A stretch of DNA of 64,000 nt from Hominimerdicola alba 8 (GTDB taxonomy: Bacteria; Bacillota; Clostridia; Oscillospirales; Ruminococcaceae): positions 1 through 64,000 of the forward strand of contig NZ_ADKM02000018.1 in assembly GCF_000178155.2 (NCBI RefSeq), read 5' to 3'. Positions 44,947-53,660 of the stretch are shown here, piece by piece (within the stretch, counting starts at the first letter, position 1; each line of letters opens with the position of its first letter). The notes below the pieces were generated by a model. That model was not told where the DNA came from and did no database searches. It saw nothing but the letters and a program-made list of their open reading frames with translations. Made by a program: the position numbers and the translations under genes.

Positions 44947-45001
44947 GCCGAAAAACACAGGCTGTCCGTTACCATACCGACAGCTGAAAAACATAATGCT
45001 G

Positions 45002-45035
45002 AGGGCAGAGCGAAATCATATCTCGTTCTGCCTTT
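45002..45035 (+). terminator. Partial terminator after dockerin gene
   Basis: AGGGCAGAGCGA / TCGTTCTGCCTTT hairpin with only three T after it, so read-through to the next gene is possible. Confidence 0.5.
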
Positions 45036-45057
45036 AGGCGTATAAAGGGGCGCTTTT

Positions 45058-47028
45058 ATGGCAGACAAGAAAAGCCGCAGAACAGCTGTAACAGCAATGG
45101 CTGCCGCTGCCGTCATTACGGTGGGCGGGGTCTGCTTTGGTGCGCTTTTTTACCGAAATGCCCCGCGTTCGCTGACTGCCGCCGAAGTCATACACCGCGA
45201 AGCCGACCTGCCCGATATAACATTCAGCGGCACTGCCGATAACATCAGCAAAGCCGATGAAACGAGCAGTTCCCCCGAAAGTTCGCGCACTGACAGCAGT
45301 TCACAAGACAGTTCGGAGAGGGAGAGTTCTCTTTCGGAGAGTCTTCCCCGCACAGAAAGCCGTACACCCGCCGCAAGTGACGACAGCCGCTCAGGAAATA
45401 TACCGCAGAGCACTGAAACTGTCTATACATCGGCAGAAAGTTCACTTGCCGAGAACAGCAGTCTTACGGACGAGAGCCGCCCCGCCCCCACAGCGGTGCA
45501 GGCTGTCCCCGATGCGGGCACGCCCGCCAAAACAGCCCCAAGCGGCAAAGAAGCCGACCGCGAATACTTCACCACCTCGATAAATGACGGCGAAACTGTC
45601 AGCGAAAGTGTGTATTTCTTCACCATCGAGCATCTTGTGAAAGAACTTGAAGTGGTGCGCTGTGATGTGGAACTCAACGGTTCGGTGCTGACAGGCTACG
45701 CGGGCAAGTGCCGCCTTAAAGAGGGTGAGAACAGCATACGTGTCAGCTGTACCTACAAAGACGGCGACAACCGCGTTTACAGGGCATTCCGCGACTACAC
45801 GGTGAACCTTGTCAGCCCCGACAGCGCCATATATACCGACCTCACCGACTGCGATGTTTTTGAAAGCGCATTCAGCTTCACAGCCGAGTGCGAAGACGGT
45901 CTTTCGGTGTGGCTGAACGGCATACCTGTTGAGGGTGACGGGCGCTACACTGTTACCCTCAGCGAGGGCGAGAACATGATAAGGCTGTCATCGGGCAGGC
46001 GCGAACTGAATTTCTCGGTGACATACATACCTCTGCGTGAACTTGACATAATCACCGACCTTACCGACTGCACCGTTTACGGCAGTGAACTTGTTTTCAC
46101 AGCGCAGGCGGTCGGCAGTTCGCCAAAACTGACCGTACAGCTTAACCGCAAAACTCTGCGCGGTGACGGCGGTATCTATACAGCGGCACTGAATGACGGC
46201 ACCAACAGCATACATCTGCTTGCCCTTGACGGCGCAAAGCGGGTCGAAAAGACCTTTACGGTGACCTGCCTGCCCACCGCCGAAGAGGGTCGTTCGCCGT
46301 ACATAGCCGATATAAACCTCACAGATAATATGACCGTAAAGGGGAGCAGTTATTCGCTCAGCCTTAAAGCCGCCGACTATGAGGGCGGGCGCATCTACGC
46401 TGACGGCATCGAAGTAGCCTGCGGCGGTGCATCTGCCGAGCGCAGGTGGGAGGACTCACAGTCAACGGGGTATCTGCTGAAACTCCATGCAGGCGAGAAC
46501 AGCGTGTATATCCGCCTGAAAGACAGCATCGGCAGGACTGCCGAATTTTTCTACAGCATAAACTGCGAAGCGGCAGGCATCGGTGAAGAAGTCGGGCGCA
46601 TATCCATAAAAGCGCAGGCGGACATCTTAGGATTGGGCGTGCTTTGCGAAGATGACAGCTATCCCGTTTTAGAGGGCGAAACAGGCTTTGATACGATAGT
46701 GAGATTTCTGCGCGACAACGGATTTGAGGTAAGTTCGCGCGGCAGTGAGAACAGCCGCTATCTTGACAGGATATACAAAGAGGGCAGATTTGCGGGCGGT
46801 GCGCTTTCGGAAGAAGCCCTTGCATATACCGAAAGGGCGGGCATAAGCATCAACGGCGGCAAAGATGATGACTCACTGGGCGAATTTGACTACACCGCAG
46901 GTTCGGGCTGGTTATACAGCCGCGGCGGACGAAAGCCGTCTTACGCGATGTCGGCGGCAGTCTTTGCCGATGGTGAGGACATCGAACTGAGTTTCTCGCT
47001 GGATTTCGGCAATGATGTTGTGAAGTGA
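45058..47028 (+). CDS. Membrane-anchored beta-repeat protein with C-terminal DUF4430 domain
   Basis: 656 aa. Basic N terminus and one helix (about 8-30), Ser/Glu-rich spacer (about 60-165), then four beta-sandwich repeats, the second and third beginning alike (YTDLTDCDVFESAFSFTAE, ITDLTDCTVYGSELVFTAQ) and each ending in a GENxIRL/GTNSIHL strand. The last ~135 residues are a DUF4430 domain (VLEGETGFDTIVRFLRDNGF ... GSGWLYSRGG ... FADGEDIELSFS). DUF4430 corresponds to the beta domain of transcobalamin and intrinsic factor. I infer a surface cobalamin-binding protein held away from the membrane by the repeats. Confidence 0.8.
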   Translation: MADKKSRRTAVTAMAAAAVITVGGVCFGALFYRNAPRSLTAAEVIHREADLPDITFSGTADNISKADETSSSPESSRTDSSSQDSSERESSLSESLPRTESRTPAASDDSRSGNIPQSTETVYTSAESSLAENSSLTDESRPAPTAVQAVPDAGTPAKTAPSGKEADREYFTTSINDGETVSESVYFFTIEHLVKELEVVRCDVELNGSVLTGYAGKCRLKEGENSIRVSCTYKDGDNRVYRAFRDYTVNLVSPDSAIYTDLTDCDVFESAFSFTAECEDGLSVWLNGIPVEGDGRYTVTLSEGENMIRLSSGRRELNFSVTYIPLRELDIITDLTDCTVYGSELVFTAQAVGSSPKLTVQLNRKTLRGDGGIYTAALNDGTNSIHLLALDGAKRVEKTFTVTCLPTAEEGRSPYIADINLTDNMTVKGSSYSLSLKAADYEGGRIYADGIEVACGGASAERRWEDSQSTGYLLKLHAGENSVYIRLKDSIGRTAEFFYSINCEAAGIGEEVGRISIKAQADILGLGVLCEDDSYPVLEGETGFDTIVRFLRDNGFEVSSRGSENSRYLDRIYKEGRFAGGALSEEALAYTERAGISINGGKDDDSLGEFDYTAGSGWLYSRGGRKPSYAMSAAVFADGEDIELSFSLDFGNDVVK

Positions 47029-47029
47029 C

Positions 47030-47152
47030 CGCCATACACTCTTGACATGTTATCGCAAGAAAATGCGTCATGGTTTGCGCTTTCTTTCCGCCAGACCAGC
47101 TATCTTTCGCCCCTGCCAATAATTATGAATTGTGAATTATGAATTATGAATT
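47030..47152. repeat. Mosaic repeat end (block G)
   Basis: A short remnant: CTTTCGCCCCTGCCAATAAT followed by four ATGAATT-type heptamers (one mutated to GTGAATT), just before the ribosome site of the toroid gene. Confidence 0.7.
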
Positions 47153-47179
47153 ATATTATGATTCCGGAGTGTTTATTAC

Positions 47180-48352
47180 ATGAAATTTTTTCCTATCGCT
47201 TTTCTCTCTGCTGTGTTATGCCTTTCCCCCCTCACGGCTTCCGCTCTCGATGTTTCTGCCGCTAAAGGCTATGCACAAGGTATCATAACTTATGAAAAGG
47301 ATATAAATGATATCTCCCCCAACGAAAGCCTGCTGTCAGGCAAAATAGCCGATAATGCCGCCGAAGACAGTTCCGACTGGCTCGCCATCGGCGCGGTGAG
47401 ATACGGTCTGGAAAATGATACTTACTCCTACTACCTCAGCTGGAAAAAGAACATAAATGATAAGTATACCCATGACGGCGGTCTGCACCGCATGAAAGCC
47501 ACCGAATGGCACCGCGCTGTCCTCACCTGCCTCTGTCTTGGTGCCGACCCCTCCGACTTATCTGGCATCGACCTCCTCGAAGACGGCATTTTCAGCCGCG
47601 GCGATGCTTCCCCTCTCGATGCACAAGGGCTGAACGGTCTTGTCTGGGGTCTTATCGCCCTCGACAGCTGTGACTGGAAAGTTCCCGATGATGCAGAAGT
47701 TGACAGACTCGGAATAATAAGGGAGATAATAAATTCCCAAAACGAAGACGGCGGTTTTTCGATGGAAAGCGGCGCAGGCAGAAGTGACCCCGACCTCACC
47801 GCGATGGTATTGCAGTCCCTCGCCCCCTACCGCGAATGCAGTGAGGTCAGGCAGGTCATAACAGCGGCACTCGACTATCTTAACGATGAAAAGGACGATT
47901 TTTCCACCTGCGAAACATACGCGCAGGTCATCTGCGGACTTTGCTGTCTTGGAATCGACCCCGACAACGATGAACGTTTCAGCGGACTTACCGAAGAACT
48001 TGTCAGCTACGCCAACGACGACGGCGGTTTCGCCCACGAAAAAGACGGTGAAAGCAGTGAGATAGCCTCCGCGCAGGCACTTATCGCCCTGTGCAGTATC
48101 GACAGGCTTCGCGGCGGCGAGCGAAGCATCTACGACATGAACATCGGCGCTCCCGCAGAAATGACCGCCCAAAGCCTTGTTTCTGCGGCAAACGCCAAAG
48201 AGGTCAACACAAAGTCCCCCGTCACCGATGGTCTGCCATCGCCCATAAAGCACGAAAGCGTGCGCTTCAAACGCCTGCTGATAGCCTCGCTGACATCGGG
48301 CATAACGGTCGCGGTGGTCATCGGCGTGATACTTCGCAGAAAAAGGAGCTGA
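47180..48352 (+). CDS. Membrane-anchored alpha/alpha-toroid protein, transcobalamin alpha-domain-like
   Basis: 390 aa. Signal peptide about 1-22 (TASA). Residues 60-315 form alpha/alpha-barrel repeats of the prenyltransferase/squalene-cyclase type: NSQNEDGGFSMESGAGRSDPDLTAMVLQSLAPY and YANDDGGFAHEKDGESSEIASAQALIALC (in part). No DxDD or other cyclase motif is seen. The same fold is the alpha domain of intrinsic factor and transcobalamin. A C-terminal helix (about 363-385, LLIASLTSGITVAVVIGVIL) and RRKRS anchor it to the membrane with the toroid outside. Flanking DUF4430 and ECF genes point to cobalamin handling. GGAG ribosome site. Confidence 0.8.
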   Translation: MKFFPIAFLSAVLCLSPLTASALDVSAAKGYAQGIITYEKDINDISPNESLLSGKIADNAAEDSSDWLAIGAVRYGLENDTYSYYLSWKKNINDKYTHDGGLHRMKATEWHRAVLTCLCLGADPSDLSGIDLLEDGIFSRGDASPLDAQGLNGLVWGLIALDSCDWKVPDDAEVDRLGIIREIINSQNEDGGFSMESGAGRSDPDLTAMVLQSLAPYRECSEVRQVITAALDYLNDEKDDFSTCETYAQVICGLCCLGIDPDNDERFSGLTEELVSYANDDGGFAHEKDGESSEIASAQALIALCSIDRLRGGERSIYDMNIGAPAEMTAQSLVSAANAKEVNTKSPVTDGLPSPIKHESVRFKRLLIASLTSGITVAVVIGVILRRKRS

Positions 48353-48433
48353 CGCGGCAGTTGTACCGATACAACTCCCCCCGCGCCATGACATACCGCA
48401 AACAGCTATCCCCCAAAAAGAAAGGTGAAACTT

Positions 48434-49375
48434 ATGAACGAATTTCCTGCAAGGCTGAAAGAAAACCTGACAAAAGTGATAGTCGGCAAGGACGACACTA
48501 TCGAGATGCTGATAGCGGCAGTGCTGGCAGGCGGTCATGTGCTTCTTGAAGATGCACCGGGCACAGGCAAGACCACCCTTGCACTGGCACTGGCGAGAAG
48601 TCTGGGACTTAAATTCAAGCGCCTTCAGCTGACCCCCGACACGGTAGCATCTGACATAACAGGCTACTCGGCATATGACCCCGCAAAAGGCGGGATGGTC
48701 TTCCACGCGGGGGCGGCTATGACCAATTTACTGCTGGCAGACGAACTTAACCGCACATCGGGCAGAACTCAGTCTGCACTGCTGGAAGCTATGGAAGAGG
48801 GTCAGCTGACAGTTGACGGCGTGACCTACCCCCTGCCAAAGCCTTTCACCGTCATCGCCACACAGAACCCCGTCGGAACAGCGGGTACAGCGGCTATCCC
48901 ACTCTCTCAGCTTGACAGGTTCATGGTGCGGCTGAGTCTTGGTGCGCCCGACAGCGAGTCACTGAAAAAACTGCTGACCGACCGCGCATCGGCTGACCCC
49001 CTGGAAAGCGTTGAAGAAGTCTGCGGTGCTGAGGAACTGTCTGCCATAAAGGAAGATATCTCCGCCGTGACTTTCAGCGAAGAACTCACCGACTATGTAT
49101 GCGCGCTGTGGCAGGCTATAGCTGACAGCGAAGACACTCTCTGCGGCATATCGCCGCGCGGCGCTCTCGCACTTTGCAGGATAGCGCGCGCGGGCGCGTA
49201 TCTTGACGGGCGTGACTATGTAGTGCCATCGGATATAAGGGTCTGCTTTTCGGCAGTATGCGCTCACAGGCTGACCCTCACCCGCGAAGCAAAAGCGGCA
49301 GGCAGGTCGGCGGAAGATGTGCTTGCGGCAGTGCTCAGAGCAGTCCCCTGCCCCGAAAACAGGGGAAATAAATGA
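48434..49375 (+). CDS. MoxR-family AAA+ ATPase
   Basis: 313 aa from the ATG at 48434 (AAAGGTG upstream; a GTG within that site is rejected). Walker A APGTGKTT (about 41-48), Walker B LLLADELNR (about 99-107), and ATQNPVGTAGTAAIPLSQLDRF sensor region. MoxR ATPases act as chaperones for assembly of von Willebrand-type or membrane complexes and are usually found with DUF58 and transglutaminase-like genes, as here. Stop overlaps the DUF58 start (ATGA). Confidence 0.92.
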   Translation: MNEFPARLKENLTKVIVGKDDTIEMLIAAVLAGGHVLLEDAPGTGKTTLALALARSLGLKFKRLQLTPDTVASDITGYSAYDPAKGGMVFHAGAAMTNLLLADELNRTSGRTQSALLEAMEEGQLTVDGVTYPLPKPFTVIATQNPVGTAGTAAIPLSQLDRFMVRLSLGAPDSESLKKLLTDRASADPLESVEEVCGAEELSAIKEDISAVTFSEELTDYVCALWQAIADSEDTLCGISPRGALALCRIARAGAYLDGRDYVVPSDIRVCFSAVCAHRLTLTREAKAAGRSAEDVLAAVLRAVPCPENRGNK

Positions 49376-50298
49376 AGCGGGCGGCATTCACAGCACTCAT
49401 CGCGGTAGGGCTTATATTGTGGAAGTTTTCTGCGGCGGGGCTTTATCTGGCGGCGGCAGTCATCGCGGCGGGTGTCATTGCGGCGGCTGAAAATCTGGCT
49501 GACAAGGGTGAAGTCAAAGTCAGCTGTGACGAACTTTTCCCCAAAAAAGGTCACGCCCCTGTGCTGACTTTCGGCGGCAGAAAACGGCTGAAAGGTCGGG
49601 TGCTGTGCGAGAACATCGTCACAGGCGAGCGCAGTGCTTTTGATGTGAAGATCGGCAGAACGCGCAGTTTCGCCCTCCCCGCGCAGGCTGACTGCGGCGG
49701 GCTGTTCATTCGTTTCGTGCAGTTTTCGCGCTGTGACCTGCTGGGGCTTACGCGGCTCACAGTGGTCTGCCATGCGGACGGATATATCACCATAATGCCC
49801 GAAAACACCGATGTCAGCGCCCTTTTTGACCCGTCATCGGGCGAAGAGGAACTTGACGGCGCACGCGAACTGACAGGCGGCGAACCTCTGCGGCGGCTGA
49901 ACTACAAGCTGACCCACCGCTTCGGCAAACCGTATGTGAACATCTACTCGCCCGAAAATGCGGGAGATATATGGCTTTTCGGTGACTACGGGCTGGCTGA
50001 CGGCGCGGCAGATGCGGCAGAAAAACTCTGTGCGCTGGCGGCATTTCTCGAAGAGCGCGGCGTTCCTTTCGGGCTGGCACTGCCCTGCGGAGAAAATGAT
50101 GTTCAGCTGACCGACCGCGCTGACAGCGAGAGCGTCCTGCAAGCGGTACTGCACTTCCCGCTTTATTCATGCGAGGGTCACAGCGTACTGCCCGCACTGA
50201 TGACCCGCCTGCCCGATGATGTGCAGGTGCTTGCATTCACCCGCAATACTGCCTTTGAAGACGACCGCGTGACGATACTGAGAACCGTCAAAAACTAA
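49372..50298 (+). CDS. DUF58-domain membrane protein
   Basis: 308 aa. Two N-terminal membrane helices (about 4-45), then the beta-rich region typical of DUF58 proteins. The motif ELDGARELTGGEPLRRLNYKLTHRFGKPYVNIY (in part, about 160-190) is a variant of the family's R.Y..GD..R.I.W..sA segment. Likely partner of the MoxR ATPase; family role unclear. Coupled to both neighbours. Confidence 0.8.
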   Translation: MKRAAFTALIAVGLILWKFSAAGLYLAAAVIAAGVIAAAENLADKGEVKVSCDELFPKKGHAPVLTFGGRKRLKGRVLCENIVTGERSAFDVKIGRTRSFALPAQADCGGLFIRFVQFSRCDLLGLTRLTVVCHADGYITIMPENTDVSALFDPSSGEEELDGARELTGGEPLRRLNYKLTHRFGKPYVNIYSPENAGDIWLFGDYGLADGAADAAEKLCALAAFLEERGVPFGLALPCGENDVQLTDRADSESVLQAVLHFPLYSCEGHSVLPALMTRLPDDVQVLAFTRNTAFEDDRVTILRTVKN

Positions 50299-50314
50299 TC
50301 TTACAGGAGAAACC

Positions 50315-52105
50315 ATGAAAAACAGGCGTGACTTTCCTGCCGCACTGATATTCGCATTCGCGGCGGGGCTTTTGGTCTATATGCTGTCGGGGGTGACTGC
50401 GGGTGCGTCAGCCCTGCTTTTGTGTACCATCACGGCGGCGGCATCGAATAAATTCGGGCGGCTGTGGGGATTTGCACCTGCTGTCTGCGCAGTGGCGGCG
50501 GCAGTGGTATTTCGCCGCGAATTTATGGCAGAATGCGCCCTCTGCGCCGATGAATTTGCCTACCGCACAGCGGTCAGGGCGCAAACCCTCTATGCCCCTG
50601 TTTCGGGCGCGGCAGACAGCGCTTGGCTTGTCCTGCTTGCTTTCTGCGGGGCGGCATGTGCAGTGTATGCGGCTTTCGGCGCGAGGGTCTTCTGCCTCAC
50701 AGCGGCATTGTTCGCGGCGGCGGCAGAACTTTTCACAGACGTTCCCGCATGGGCGCTGTGTACGCTCATCGGGCTGACGGTCGGTGCGTTCTGCTTTGGC
50801 GAAAATGGCGGAAAAGCCTTGCTTTTAACGGCACTGACCGCTCTGCTGACAGCACCCGCATCACTGCTTGCTTTCCCCGAAACTCCCCCGAAAGGCGAAG
50901 TCACCGCATCGGGCGGTCTGCCCCTTTATCTGGCAGAAGAATATGAGCGCGCCGACCTGACAAAAAGCGAATACGCGCGTGCTTCTGCCATATTCTTAGC
51001 ACTTGAAGAACAGGGCTTCGACCCGCACATGCAGTCGGGTCTGCTTATCGAAGCGTCAGGCGAAGAACTCCCCCTTGACGATGTGACCGCACCCGAAGGT
51101 TATCAGCCCGCAAACATCTGCGCGGCTGACAGCGGCAGAACACAGGTCTGCCGACAGTTCGGTGAGAACGTCTTTCTGCTGATATCAAAGCTGAAAAGCG
51201 GCAGATACCTCGACTGTGAAGGGCTTTACAGGGAGTATGTCTACTCAGCCTACGGCAAGCTGACCGCTGACGAACAGCGCGAAATGGAAGAAAAATTCGG
51301 CATTGACGGTACCCTGCCCCTTGACCGCAAGCTGGCGGCTGTGAAGTCGGGCATAAACGCCAAAGTCACCGATGAGAGCGAACGTTCACCCCTTACCGTG
51401 AAACTGGCGCGAAGCTGTGGTCTGGCGGCGCGTGAAGTGCGCGGCGTTTACTTTGGTGCGATGCCTGCAAGCGGCAGGGCTGACCTTTCTGAGGGCGAAC
51501 AGAGAAGCTGGGTGGAAGTCTACATAGACGGTGCAGGCTGGGCAGTTTTTGAGAGCAAGCCCGAATATGCGGGCGCATCTCCCCTACTGCCCGAAGGTGC
51601 ATCACCTGACGGCGAAAGCACATTCAGTGACAGCGCAGAACAGTACATCTACGCCGCCGCGCCGCCCCGCACAGCGGCAGAGATACGCACCCCCGATAAG
51701 GCGAAAAAGCCCTCACCGACATGGGCGGCACTGCCTGCGGGCGCGGTCGTTCTTCTTATCTTTGCGGGTCGTGCAAGGGCTTTTGTGAGATGGCGAAAGC
51801 GCTCTTCAAAGGACTTCGGCAAAGCTGTGACAGCCTCGCATTTTCAGGGCAGAGAACTTCTTTCAGCGGCGCTTTGCATCAGCGAAAAACTCCCCCCCGA
51901 AGAAGCCGCATCACAGCTTGACGGTCTTCTGCGCACACGTTTCGAGCGCTCGGAGCGTGCATTCGAGCGAATGCGCTTTTCCGACCTCGCCGCAGACGAA
52001 GAGTCAGCAAAATGCGCGGCAGAATTCCACAAAGAAGCGCAGACAGCCGCCAAAAAATGCGGCTTGCGCAAGCGTTTCGCACTGTGGCTGAAAGGTCTTG
52101 TCTGA
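50315..52105 (+). CDS. TgpA-like transglutaminase-fold membrane protein, catalytic triad lost
   Basis: 596 aa. About five N-terminal membrane helices (1-190), an extracytoplasmic part with a transglutaminase-like core (about 340-440), a further membrane helix (about 470-490) and a cytoplasmic C terminus. In active proteins the core reads C..F...(L)RalGipaR, then HAWVEVY, then DPT. Here the corresponding segments read SPLTVKLARSCGLAAREVRG, RSWVEVYIDGAGW and VFESKP, so Cys, His and Asp are all replaced. Third member of the MoxR-DUF58-transglutaminase triad; probably structural rather than enzymatic. Confidence 0.8.
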   Translation: MKNRRDFPAALIFAFAAGLLVYMLSGVTAGASALLLCTITAAASNKFGRLWGFAPAVCAVAAAVVFRREFMAECALCADEFAYRTAVRAQTLYAPVSGAADSAWLVLLAFCGAACAVYAAFGARVFCLTAALFAAAAELFTDVPAWALCTLIGLTVGAFCFGENGGKALLLTALTALLTAPASLLAFPETPPKGEVTASGGLPLYLAEEYERADLTKSEYARASAIFLALEEQGFDPHMQSGLLIEASGEELPLDDVTAPEGYQPANICAADSGRTQVCRQFGENVFLLISKLKSGRYLDCEGLYREYVYSAYGKLTADEQREMEEKFGIDGTLPLDRKLAAVKSGINAKVTDESERSPLTVKLARSCGLAAREVRGVYFGAMPASGRADLSEGEQRSWVEVYIDGAGWAVFESKPEYAGASPLLPEGASPDGESTFSDSAEQYIYAAAPPRTAAEIRTPDKAKKPSPTWAALPAGAVVLLIFAGRARAFVRWRKRSSKDFGKAVTASHFQGRELLSAALCISEKLPPEEAASQLDGLLRTRFERSERAFERMRFSDLAADEESAKCAAEFHKEAQTAAKKCGLRKRFALWLKGLV

Positions 52106-52111
52106 ACGCAC

Positions 52112-52285
52112 GAAAATGCCCCGATCTATCAACACTCACACCGAAAAAATGTTGAAAAACAGGCTATGCGCGGCAGTTTCGGGCAGAGTGCAGGCAGTCC
52201 GATGATATGCAAACGCATAACTTCCCAAAACGCCCCGAATTATCAACATTTGCGGCTGAAAAATGTTGAAAGATCGGCGCATTCG
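52112..52285. promoter_or_regulatory. Tandem 58-bp stem-loop repeats upstream of DUF4430-ECF genes
   Basis: Two direct copies (52112-52170 and 52227-52285) of AAAAyGCCCCGA..TATCAACA...TGTTGAAA. Each contains a TCAACA/TGTTGA inverted repeat; in copy 2 the stem is 9 bp. They could be tandem operator sites or tandem RNA structures controlling the genes that follow. No cobalamin-riboswitch core was found here. Confidence 0.5.
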
Positions 52286-52341
52286 GATATTTACAGCAAC
52301 GGGCGCATGACAGCCCCATAAAAAAGAAAAGAGGTGACGGC

Positions 52342-52803
52342 GTGAAAAAACGGGATATATTGTTTTTTGGCGGGTGCGCGGCTGCGGCTGCGGCGCTTCT
52401 GCTGACGGTGGACATACAGACCCCCGCCGAGTACTACGCCGCTCACCCCACCGCAATAACCGAAGACGGCGCATTTATCGAACTTCGGGTGGACAGTTCC
52501 GCTGTGGCTGAGGGCGGCGTTATCTTAGACGGACGCTATGCCCTCGCTGAGGGTGACAGCGTTTTCGATGTGGTCGAACGTGTGCTGAGGGCTGAGGGCA
52601 TCTCTTTAGACTACAGCGGCGGCAGGAACATCTACGTGGACGGCATCAACGGCATATACGAACTCGACTACGGCGCACAGTCGGGCTGGATATATAAAGT
52701 GAACGGCACAGCCCCCGACATCAACTGCGGCGAATATCAGCCTGTTTCGGGCGACGACATCGAATTTGTCTACGTGACGGAATACTACGGGGGTGGCAGA
52801 TGA
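52342..52803 (+). CDS. Small membrane-anchored DUF4430 protein
   Basis: 153 aa from a GTG at 52342 with GAGGTG upstream. One N-terminal helix (about 7-23) then a DUF4430 domain: VDSSAVAEGGVILDGRYALAEGDSVFDVV (part), LDYSGGRNIYVDGINGIYELDYGAQSGWIYKVNG and GDDIEFVYVTEYY. The SGWxYxVNG signature is intact. DUF4430 is the beta-domain-like half of animal B12 carriers. The stop overlaps the ECF T start by 4 nt, which ties this candidate binding protein directly to the transporter. Confidence 0.88.
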   Translation: MKKRDILFFGGCAAAAAALLLTVDIQTPAEYYAAHPTAITEDGAFIELRVDSSAVAEGGVILDGRYALAEGDSVFDVVERVLRAEGISLDYSGGRNIYVDGINGIYELDYGAQSGWIYKVNGTAPDINCGEYQPVSGDDIEFVYVTEYYGGGR

Positions 52804-53660
52804 AGGCTTTTCACCCTTTAGCGCGGCTTGCGGCGACGACGGCTGTGCTGGTCATACTGATGTTCTGCCGTTCTGTCACTGCGGCGGCAGTGGGACTTGT
52901 GACGGGTCTTTGCTGTATCGGTCTTACAGACGGCAGAAAAAGCCTGCTGAAATGGCTCGGCGCGTCCCTGCTGACAGCGGCATTGATGGCGTTCATCGAC
53001 CCGCTGGTGTCCCATCGCGGCATGACCGTTCTTCTCTTCGTAAACGGCAGAGCCTACACGCTGGAGTCGATGCTCTACGGGCTTGAACTGGGGCTTTCGC
53101 TGGGCGGCGTGACAGTCTGGCTGACGGCTGGCAGACGACTCATCAGCGAGCGCGAGATGCTCTGCATGATGGGCAGGCTGTCCCCGAAACTTGCGCTGAC
53201 AGTCAGCATGACGCTGGGCTTCATTCCCCGCCTTGCCGAAACTCAGCGCCGCATAAGAGATGCACAGCGGGGCGCGGGTCTTTTTGCCGACAACAGCCCC
53301 ACAGGGCGCATGGGCGAAGCTATGGCAGTGTTCACCGCATGCGCGGCGCGGGCGGCTGAGAATGCGGCAGGCGCGGCAAGGTCGATGAACGCGCGGGGCT
53401 TCGGGCGGCATCGGCTGACATATTCTGACAGGCGAAAACTGCGCCGCGCAGATATTATCCTCACAGCCGCAGAAGTCCTGCTTACGGCGGTTTCACTGGT
53501 ATTTGCGGCGCTGGGCGGCGCAACAGAATTCTACCCTGCATTGAAATTCGGCAGATATGAACCCGCACTGGCCGTCATCTGCGGCGCGGCGGGTCTGCCT
53601 GCGGTCATAAGTCTTGCAAAGGAGGTCATCGAATGGAAGCTGTATCTGCCAAAGGGCTGA
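52800..53660 (+). CDS. ECF transporter T component (CbiQ/EcfT family)
   Basis: 286 aa. Membrane scaffold of an energy-coupling-factor importer: several helices in residues 10-115 and 205-275, and two Ala-Arg-x coupling signatures in the cytoplasmic helices, seen as AQRGAGLF and AARSMNARGFG. These contact the ATPases. Gene order T - A/A' - S is that of a dedicated (group I) ECF system. The end overlaps the ATPase start by 28 nt. Confidence 0.88.
   Translation: MKAFHPLARLAATTAVLVILMFCRSVTAAAVGLVTGLCCIGLTDGRKSLLKWLGASLLTAALMAFIDPLVSHRGMTVLLFVNGRAYTLESMLYGLELGLSLGGVTVWLTAGRRLISEREMLCMMGRLSPKLALTVSMTLGFIPRLAETQRRIRDAQRGAGLFADNSPTGRMGEAMAVFTACAARAAENAAGAARSMNARGFGRHRLTYSDRRKLRRADIILTAAEVLLTAVSLVFAALGGATEFYPALKFGRYEPALAVICGAAGLPAVISLAKEVIEWKLYLPKG

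Noticed and set aside
52125-52250. TTATCAACA-like sequences as DnaA boxes or an origin
   Set aside because: Only two near-matches, within a hairpin repeat, with no dnaA, dnaN or AT-rich unwinding region nearby.
43000-53000. Cobalamin riboswitch upstream of the B12-like genes
   Set aside because: I looked for the B12 box and core in the leaders at 43.0, 45.0, 47.1, 48.4 and 52.1-52.3 kb and found none. A covariance-model search would settle it.
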